From assembly GCA_937897535.1 (NCBI GenBank), contig CALCQB010000210.1, positions 1 through 10,165 of the forward strand: a stretch of 10,165 nucleotides of DNA, written 5' to 3'. Below the pieces are notes generated by a model that saw nothing but the letters and a program-made list of their open reading frames with translations, was not told where the DNA came from and did no database searches. Position 1 is the first letter of the stretch. Each line of letters starts with the position of its first letter. The DNA is from an uncultured Novosphingobium sp. GTDB taxonomy: Bacteria; Pseudomonadota; Alphaproteobacteria; Sphingomonadales; Sphingomonadaceae. The position numbers and the translations under genes were made by a program. Below, piece by piece: positions 1 through 5,195 of this stretch.

Positions 1-447
1 GTGCGGTTCAAGGATGTGGTCAAGGTCACCCACCGCTTCCGGCTCGACAAGGACAATCTGGCGATCCGCCGCAATGAATTCGACGCGGCCGTGGGCACCC
101 AGGGGACCTATATCGAGGTTGGCTACCTCCGGCTCAACCGCGATGTCGGCGGCGGGATCGAAGACCTCAAGGACCGCGAGGAACTGCGGGTCGCCGGGCG
201 CGTATCGATCACGCGCTACTGGTCGCTGTTCGGCTCGGGCGTGTTCGACCTGACCGGCCCCAACGACGATCCGACCCTCGTCGGTGCGGACGGGTTCCAG
301 CCGCTGCGGACCCGGGTCGGTGTCGCCTATGAAGACGACTGCCTGGAAATCGACCTGACCTGGCGGCGTGATTATCTCGCCACCGGGGACGCTGAAAAGG
401 GCAATACCTTTCAGATTCACATAGCGGTGAAGAACCTCGGCTTCTAA
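1..447 (+). CDS. lptD: LPS-assembly protein LptD, C-terminal 148 residues (5' end outside window)
   Basis: This is the end of the outer-membrane beta-barrel protein that, with LptE, inserts lipopolysaccharide into the outer leaflet. The reading frame is open from base 1 and stops at TAA 445-447; the GTG at base 1 is only the window edge, since LptD proteins are usually 700 residues or more. The visible part shows alternating polar/hydrophobic strands typical of barrel strands (for example YIEVGYLRLNRD and EELRVAGRVSITRYW) and ends in an aromatic residue (NLGF), as expected for an outer-membrane barrel C terminus. The segment YEDDCLEIDLTWRRDY holds the only cysteine, at fragment residue 114, in the place where LptD carries its C-terminal disulfide cysteine. 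The identity also rests on surA following directly, as in E. coli. A 124-bp gap with no clear terminator separates it from surA. Confidence 0.9.
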   Translation: MRFKDVVKVTHRFRLDKDNLAIRRNEFDAAVGTQGTYIEVGYLRLNRDVGGGIEDLKDREELRVAGRVSITRYWSLFGSGVFDLTGPNDDPTLVGADGFQPLRTRVGVAYEDDCLEIDLTWRRDYLATGDAEKGNTFQIHIAVKNLGF

Positions 448-571
448 GGATTGGCACTTTCCGGCAAACAGGCTATCCGCGCTTTGCTCAGCCAAGGTTA
501 AGCCGCCGTTCGGCATTGGCCCCGGCAAGTCTGGCGCGGCACCTGCCCGTCGAAATTGGGAATTTTACACG

Positions 572-1933
572 GTGACACGCCCCTTGCGCTTCCGCCCTAC
601 CCGCCTTCACGCCCTTGTCCTGTCCGCTGCCGCCATCGCATTGGTGGTGCCCGGCATGGTCGTGGCCCAGGACGCCGCCGGTCCGCAGGGCGGCCTTGCG
701 CTGCCTGATAACCCGGTGATCTTCGGCAAGAACGATCCCAACCACCGCACCGCCACCGTGATCATCAACGGTGAAGTGGTCACCGGAACCGACATCGACC
801 AGCGCGTCGCGCTGATCGTGGCGGCCAGCGGCGGCAAGATCGGCCCGGAAGAGCTGGACCGGTTGCGCCAGCAGGTGCTGCGCAATCTGATGGACGAAAC
901 CCTCCAGATTCAGGAGGCCCGGGCCCAGGACATGACCGTGGACGAGGCCGAGGTCGACGCGAGTTATGAGCGGATCGCCCGGCAGAATTTCGGCCAGGAG
1001 CCCAAGGCGCTCGATGCCTATCTGGTCAAGATCGGCTCGTCGCCCAACTCGCTCAAGCGCCAGATCCGCGGTGAATTGTCGTGGCAGCGGCTGCTGCGCC
1101 GCAACGTGACGCCGTTCGTCAACGTTTCCGAAGACGAAGTGCGCGAAACGATCACCCGTCAGGAAGCCGCGCGCGGCAGCGACGAGTTCCGGGTCGGGGA
1201 AATCTTCCTGTCGGCCAACAGCGAAAACCGCGCGGCGGTGCTGGCCAACGCGATGAAGATCGTCGAGCAGCTGCAAAAGGGTGCCAGCTTCGTCGGCTAT
1301 GCCCGCCAGTTTTCCGAAGCCTCGACCGCCTCGGTCGGCGGCGACCTTGGCTGGATTCGCGGCGGGGTGCTGCCGCCGGAGCTCGACCAGGTTATCCTGA
1401 CGCTTCAGCCGGGGCAGCTGGCCGGACCGGTCGAGGTCCGCGGCGGGTTCTCGATCGTCCTGCTGATCGACAAGCGCAAGGTGCTGACCGCCGACCCGCG
1501 CGACGCGACGCTGAACCTCAAGCAGATTGCGATCACCTTCCCGGCCGGAACGACCGAGGCCCAGGCGACCGCCAAGGCGCAGGATTTCGCCGCGCGAATC
1601 AAGGCCGCCAAGGGCTGCGCCGCTGCCGATTCGGTGGCTGGCTCGCTCGGCGCCGAAGTGGTCAACAACGAGGCAATCAAGGCCCGCGACTTGCCCGGCC
1701 CGCTCCAGGAACTGGTGCTGGGCTTGCAGCTGGGTGAAACCACCCCGCCGTTCGGCTCGATCACCGACGGTGTCCGGGTGCTGATGCTGTGCGGCCGCGA
1801 CGATCCCAAGGCAGGCGGCGCGCCCAGCTTTGACGAGGTCCAGTCCCAGCTCGAAGATGAGCGGATCAACCGCCGCGCCCAGACCTATATGCGCGACCTT
1901 CGCCGCGACGCGGTGATCGATTACGGCAACTAG
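572..1933 (+). CDS. surA: Periplasmic chaperone / peptidylprolyl isomerase SurA
   Basis: SurA escorts unfolded outer-membrane proteins, including LptD, across the periplasm to the Bam machine. The protein is 453 residues, close to the family norm. A positively charged start (Arg 3, 6, 8, 11) and a hydrophobic stretch at 13-31 ending VVAQDA give a signal peptide, with likely cleavage near residue 32. A SurA N-terminal helical domain follows (about 60-190, starting ATVIINGEVVTGTDIDQRV). A first parvulin domain lies at about 205-302 (core GGDLGW at 256-261, then LPPELDQVILTLQPGQLAGPV). A second, divergent parvulin-like domain lies at about 315-409. The mature protein has just two cysteines, 349 and 407, both in the second parvulin region. 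The GTG start at 572 is chosen because it puts the Arg-rich n-region directly before the hydrophobic core; the upstream GGGA gives only a weak ribosome site. pdxA starts 10 bp after the stop. Confidence 0.93.
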   Translation: MTRPLRFRPTRLHALVLSAAAIALVVPGMVVAQDAAGPQGGLALPDNPVIFGKNDPNHRTATVIINGEVVTGTDIDQRVALIVAASGGKIGPEELDRLRQQVLRNLMDETLQIQEARAQDMTVDEAEVDASYERIARQNFGQEPKALDAYLVKIGSSPNSLKRQIRGELSWQRLLRRNVTPFVNVSEDEVRETITRQEAARGSDEFRVGEIFLSANSENRAAVLANAMKIVEQLQKGASFVGYARQFSEASTASVGGDLGWIRGGVLPPELDQVILTLQPGQLAGPVEVRGGFSIVLLIDKRKVLTADPRDATLNLKQIAITFPAGTTEAQATAKAQDFAARIKAAKGCAAADSVAGSLGAEVVNNEAIKARDLPGPLQELVLGLQLGETTPPFGSITDGVRVLMLCGRDDPKAGGAPSFDEVQSQLEDERINRRAQTYMRDLRRDAVIDYGN

Positions 1934-1943
1934 GGTTTCACTG

Positions 1944-2957
1944 GTGGAAGGGGCGCCGCTCGCGGTATCGCTGGGCGACCCCGCCGGTGTCGGCCCCGAA
2001 TTGATCGCCGCCGCCTGGGCCGCGCGCGACCTGCATGATCTGCTGCCGTTCGTCGTCACCGGTGGTCCGGAGATCCTTCGCGCTGCCGCCGCGCGGCGCG
2101 GGCTGAGCATTCCGGTCCGACAAGTGTTCCATCCCAACGAAGCGGTGGAATGCTTCGGCCACGCGCTGCCGGTGCTCGACGGCGCCGATGGCGAATATAC
2201 CCCTGGCGAACCGGCCCGCGCCGGGGCCGAACTGGCGATGGCCAGTTTGCATGAAGCCACTGGCCTCGCCCGCGCCGGCGAAGTTGCCGGGATCGTCACT
2301 GCACCGATCTCGAAGGCCCGGCTGGTCGAAGTCGGGTTCGAACATCCGGGGCAGACCGAATATGTCGCCTATGCCTGCGGCTATTCGCCGGGCGATGCAG
2401 TGATGATGCTGGCCGGGCCACACTTGCGCGCCGTGCCGCTTACCGTCCACATCCCGCTGTCCGAAGTGCCCCAGCAGGTGACCGCCGCGCTGATCGAGCG
2501 CAAGGCGCGGATCGTCGCAATGGCGCTGACGCGCGATTTCGGGATCGACAACCCGCGGATCGCGGTTGCCGCGCTCAATCCCCATGCCGGGGAGGATGGC
2601 CTGATGGGCGACGAGGAGGAGCGGATCATCCGCCCGGCGATCGCGCACCTGCAAGCCGAGGGCCTAGCCATCACCGGCCCGCACCCGGCCGACGCGCTGT
2701 TCACGGCTCGGGCGCGCGAAACCTATGACGTGGCATTGTGCATGTACCACGATCAGGCGCTGATCCCGCTCAAAGCGCTCGATTTCGATCAGGGCGTCAA
2801 CGTCACGCTTGGCCTGCCGGTAATCCGCACCAGCCCCGATCACGGCACCGCCTTCGGGATCGCCGGGACCGGAACGGCAGACCCCGGCGCGATGATCGCC
2901 GCAATCCGCATGGCGGGGGACTGCGCGATGCGGCGGTTTGGCCTGGGCGATGACTAG
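1944..2957 (+). CDS. pdxA: 4-hydroxythreonine-4-phosphate dehydrogenase PdxA
   Basis: PdxA oxidises 4-phosphohydroxy-L-threonine with NAD to 3-amino-2-oxopropyl phosphate, a precursor that PdxJ uses to build pyridoxine 5'-phosphate in the DXP-dependent vitamin B6 route. The 337 residues match the family length (E. coli 329). The start SLGDPAGVGPE is diagnostic. The three divalent-metal histidines of the family fall at H169 (VHIPL), H214 (NPHAGE) and H269 (MYHDQ), and the substrate-contact K277, N286 and R295 are present. One known substrate-contact histidine (GHTEF in E. coli) reads Gln here (HPGQTEY, Q137). GTG at 1944 follows AGGG at 1932-1935 by 8 bases; that ribosome site overlaps the surA stop codon, so translation is probably coupled. 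The TAG stop at 2955-2957 overlaps the rsmA start. Confidence 0.95.
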   Translation: MEGAPLAVSLGDPAGVGPELIAAAWAARDLHDLLPFVVTGGPEILRAAAARRGLSIPVRQVFHPNEAVECFGHALPVLDGADGEYTPGEPARAGAELAMASLHEATGLARAGEVAGIVTAPISKARLVEVGFEHPGQTEYVAYACGYSPGDAVMMLAGPHLRAVPLTVHIPLSEVPQQVTAALIERKARIVAMALTRDFGIDNPRIAVAALNPHAGEDGLMGDEEERIIRPAIAHLQAEGLAITGPHPADALFTARARETYDVALCMYHDQALIPLKALDFDQGVNVTLGLPVIRTSPDHGTAFGIAGTGTADPGAMIAAIRMAGDCAMRRFGLGDD

Positions 2958-3768
2958 CCTGCCCCCGCTGCGCGAGGTTATCGCCCGGCATGGCCTGTTC
3001 GCGACCAAGGCGCTCGGCCAGAACTTCCTGTTCGACGAACAGCTGCTGGAACGGATCGCGAAAATCCCCGGCAAGCTTGAAGGCCAGCAGGTGCTCGAAG
3101 TGGGACCCGGTCCGGGCGGCCTGACCCGCGCCTTGCTGCGCGCCGGGGCCAAGGTCACCGCGATCGAGATGGACCGCCGCTGCCTGCCCGCGCTGGCTGA
3201 ACTGGACGAGGCCTTTCCGGGCCAGCTGCGGGTGATCGAAGGCGATGCGACCAAGGTGGCGCATGGCCTCGAAGGCCCGTTCCACGTCGTCGCCAACCTG
3301 CCCTACAACGTCGGCACGGCCTTGTTCGTCGGGTGGCTGGGGGGCGAAAGCTGGCCGCCGCAGTGGGCCTCGCTGACGCTGATGTTCCAGCTCGAAGTGG
3401 CGCAGCGGATCATCGCCGAGGCGAGCAGCGATGCCTATGGCCGGCTGGCGGTGCTGGCCCAGTGGCGCAGCCAGGCACGGATCGCGACCAAGGTCCACCG
3501 CAGCGCCTTCACCCCGCCGCCCAAGGTGATGAGCGCGGTGGTCCACGTGACCCCGGCGGCGATGCCCGACGGGGTCTCGGCCCGGATGCTCGAACGGGTT
3601 ACCGAGGCCGCTTTCGGCCAACGCCGCAAGATGCTGCGGCAGAGCCTGAAAGGTCTGCCCGGCGCGCTCGCCGCGCTCGACCAGCTCGGGATTGATTCCG
3701 CGCGGCGGGCCGAAACGCTGAGCGTGGCGGAGTTCGTCGAAATCGCCCGAAACCTTAGCGCTGCGTGA
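2950..3768 (+). CDS. rsmA: 16S rRNA (adenine1518/1519-N6) dimethyltransferase RsmA/KsgA
   Basis: RsmA dimethylates the two adjacent adenines in the loop of helix 45 of 16S rRNA using S-adenosylmethionine, a late quality-control step in 30S assembly; its loss gives kasugamycin resistance. Counting from the ATG at 2950, the 272 residues include the entry motif ALGQNFL (21-27), the SAM-binding motif LEVGPGPGGLT (49-59), the acidic ribose-binding E73 in AIEMD, the GDA of motif III (98-100), the catalytic NLPYN motif (116-120), FTPPPKV (187-193) and the C-terminal FGQRRKMLRQSL (222-233). The frame can be extended to TTG 2938, but ATG 2950 is preferred. It overlaps pdxA by 8 bp in ATGACTAG, which implies coupled translation, and there is no convincing ribosome site of its own. 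The usual E. coli followers apaG and apaH are absent. Confidence 0.95.
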   Translation: MTSLPPLREVIARHGLFATKALGQNFLFDEQLLERIAKIPGKLEGQQVLEVGPGPGGLTRALLRAGAKVTAIEMDRRCLPALAELDEAFPGQLRVIEGDATKVAHGLEGPFHVVANLPYNVGTALFVGWLGGESWPPQWASLTLMFQLEVAQRIIAEASSDAYGRLAVLAQWRSQARIATKVHRSAFTPPPKVMSAVVHVTPAAMPDGVSARMLERVTEAAFGQRRKMLRQSLKGLPGALAALDQLGIDSARRAETLSVAEFVEIARNLSAA

Positions 3769-3799
3769 GCAGTTGCGGCTGTCGCATCCGCGCCAAGAC

Positions 3800-3834
3800 T
3801 TGCCATCGGACCGCGCCGGGCCGATAGGACCGCG
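3800..3834 (+). promoter_or_regulatory. Candidate promoter with -10 box overlapping the ribosome site
   Basis: TTGCCA at 3800-3805, a 17-base spacer and GATAGG at 3823-3828 make a plausible housekeeping sigma promoter for the next gene. The -10 match is poor (3 of 6). The expected transcription start would fall at or within a base or two of the ATG at 3835, implying a leaderless or nearly leaderless message. The same bases include AGGA (3826-3829), five bases before the ATG, which could instead be a ribosome site on a transcript running through from rsmA. The sequence alone does not decide. Confidence 0.35.
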
Positions 3835-4548
3835 ATGGACCTCGAAAACGACCCTTCGCCCCAGCCACTTGACCGGATCCAGCAGAACATGCTCGCCGCC
3901 AGCGAGCGCCGCCTGCTCAACTGGCTGTGCGCGCGGATGCCGGCCTGGGTCACCCCGGACAAGCTGACCGGCTTCGGGGTGTTCGGGGCCTTTCTGGTGT
4001 TCCTCGGTTATACCCTGTCGATCTGGTATCCGGCCTCGCTGTGGTTGACCTTCGTTGGCTATGCGGCGCAATGGTTCGGGGATTCGATGGACGGCAGCCT
4101 CGCCCGCTGGCGCAAGATCGAGCGGCCCAAGTTCGGCTACTTCATCGATCACAGCTGCGACGGACTGGTGATCCTGCTGATCCTGGCCGGCATGGGTTTC
4201 AGCCATTACGTCAGCCTTGGCGTCGCCTTGCTGGCCCTGGCGGGCTATCTGCTGCTCTCGATCCACGCCTATCTGTCGGCGCGGGTGCTGGGTGAGCTCA
4301 AGCTGTCCTACCTGTTCGGCGGACCGACCGAACTGCGCTTCATCCTGATCGGCCTGACCCTGGCGATGATCTGGCTCGGCCCCGAACCCGGCCTGTTCGC
4401 GCCGATTTCGGGGTTCGACATCTTCGTCGGCACCGCAGCGGTTATCCTCAACCTGCTGTTCATCAAGCAGACCCTGGTCACCGCCCGGCGGCTCGACCTG
4501 ATGGAGCGGGGGGGCGGAGAGATAGATTCAAAGACGTCAGTGACATAA
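3835..4548 (+). CDS. CDP-alcohol phosphatidyltransferase family membrane protein
   Basis: This is an integral inner-membrane enzyme of the family that joins a CDP-activated lipid (or CDP-alcohol) to an alcohol acceptor in phospholipid synthesis. The signature D-x2-D-G-x2-A-R-x9-G-x3-D-x3-D is complete: D83, D86, G87, A90, R91, G101, D105 and D109. The two-metal site should therefore be active. Hydrophobic segments lie near residues 45-62, 66-82, 110-125, 127-147, 165-182 and 190-210, giving about six membrane helices, the family norm. The first 40 residues are polar and probably cytoplasmic. The acceptor alcohol cannot be read from the sequence, so no gene symbol is given. It begins 66 bp after rsmA. 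The last 10 or so codons (EIDSKTSVT) run into the low-GC patch and look unlike the rest of the gene. Its final 12 bases overlap the 3' end of the convergent gene. Confidence 0.85.
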   Translation: MDLENDPSPQPLDRIQQNMLAASERRLLNWLCARMPAWVTPDKLTGFGVFGAFLVFLGYTLSIWYPASLWLTFVGYAAQWFGDSMDGSLARWRKIERPKFGYFIDHSCDGLVILLILAGMGFSHYVSLGVALLALAGYLLLSIHAYLSARVLGELKLSYLFGGPTELRFILIGLTLAMIWLGPEPGLFAPISGFDIFVGTAAVILNLLFIKQTLVTARRLDLMERGGGEIDSKTSVT

Positions 4549-5136
4549 GCTTCGAGCGTCCGTTAGCTTTCGCCTGAAGTAGGCGAGCGCAAAACCCCCG
4601 ATTTCTATTGCGGAATCCGTCTCAAATCGGCGACCTTGATGCACAGTGGGCGGTTGATATGTCACGCCACGGTCAACGACCGGCAGAAGGTCATATCGGG
4701 GTGGCAATATTTCTAACCGAACTGGCTTGTCATCCATAGGGGTAACACTCAAAAATTCTTCTCCGGGGACTGTACTAAAGGAAACACTATGGACTCTCGA
4801 GTTGTGGTTAGGATCACCACCCCCAACCTTGAGTTGACCTTCTCGAAACTCTGCTGGTTTCTCAATTCCATGATTATCCGAATTTCTCGCATGCCAGAAG
4901 TAATTTAGAGTCTGATCCTGCTTCCTGTCCCTAATCATGCGATCGAAGAATATTTTGCTTTCGCTTTGGCCTCCCAACGACTGGCCGAGACAATTGTATA
5001 TTGCATCAAGGTGCGACAAGAAATCGCTCCAGTTTTTATAAAATTCTAGATGTTTGGTAGCCTTACCTGCAATATCGAGTGCGTGACGTGCCGATTCAAG
5101 TCGAAACTCAGCTTTGTCAAGACCTTGACGCTTCAT
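4537..5136 (-). CDS. Orphan hypothetical protein with HEPN-like R-x4-H motif
   Basis: I do not recognise this 199-residue protein as a named family. The first 95 or so residues look all-helical (LESARHALDIAGKATKHLEF, then W36, then DRMIRDRKQDQTLNYF) and end in FWHARNSDNHG. That segment holds R84-N85-x3-H89, the Arg-x4-6-His signature of HEPN domains, many of which are RNases in toxin or defence systems. Residues about 98-175 look beta-rich, and the tail from SAIEIGGFALAYF is again helical. No signal peptide or membrane segment is seen. ATG at 5136 is chosen over TTG at 5154 because a GGAGG (minus strand, 5152-5148) lies 11 bases before the ATG, and the TTG would overlap that site. The gene is GC-poor relative to its neighbours, which suggests transfer. 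It lies 57 bp downstream of glcB on the same strand and overlaps the convergent phosphatidyltransferase gene by 12 bp. That it is a real gene is fairly sure; a toxin or RNase role is only a guess. Confidence 0.72.
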   Translation of the reverse strand: MKRQGLDKAEFRLESARHALDIAGKATKHLEFYKNWSDFLSHLDAIYNCLGQSLGGQSESKIFFDRMIRDRKQDQTLNYFWHARNSDNHGIEKPAEFREGQLKVGGGDPNHNSRVHSVSFSTVPGEEFLSVTPMDDKPVRLEILPPRYDLLPVVDRGVTYQPPTVHQGRRFETDSAIEIGGFALAYFRRKLTDARSLCH

Positions 5137-5175
5137 ATATCTGAAAACCTCCAAAGCAAAGATCCTGTCGGGACC

Positions 5176-5195
5176 AATTCAACTGCAATTGAATT
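5176..5195. repeat. AT-rich inverted repeat just after glcB
   Basis: AATTCAA (5176-5182) and its exact reverse complement TTGAATT (5189-5195) flank a 6-base CTGCAA loop. The repeat touches the glcB stop codon and lies upstream of the orphan gene. It has no U-tract, so it is a poor intrinsic terminator; an operator or a relic of the insertion boundary are alternatives. Next to it, TAGACT occurs twice (5195-5200 and 5205-5210), inside the final glcB codons. Confidence 0.5.

Noticed and set aside
451..479. TTGGCA-N17-TATCCG as a surA promoter in the lptD-surA gap
   Set aside because: The -10 match is only 3 of 6 and nothing else supports it; too weak to annotate.
488..2299. A 603-codon open frame on the minus strand opposite surA and pdxA
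   Set aside because: It is opposite two well-supported genes, is rich in Arg/Ala/Gly/Gln low-complexity stretches, matches no family I know, and is what high-GC codon bias produces in the antisense frame.
2938..2949. Longer rsmA start at TTG 2938
   Set aside because: It adds four residues without a ribosome site and lengthens the overlap with pdxA; ATG 2950 with an 8-bp overlap is more natural.
2803..4266. A 487-codon minus-strand frame opposite rsmA and the phosphatidyltransferase gene
   Set aside because: It spans three real genes and their gaps, has biased composition and no recognisable motif.
4570..4586. Hairpin TCGCCT-GAAGT-AGGCGA shortly after the phosphatidyltransferase stop, considered as a terminator
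   Set aside because: It is not followed by a U-tract on either strand and lies inside the coding sequence of the minus-strand orphan, so I do not call it a terminator.
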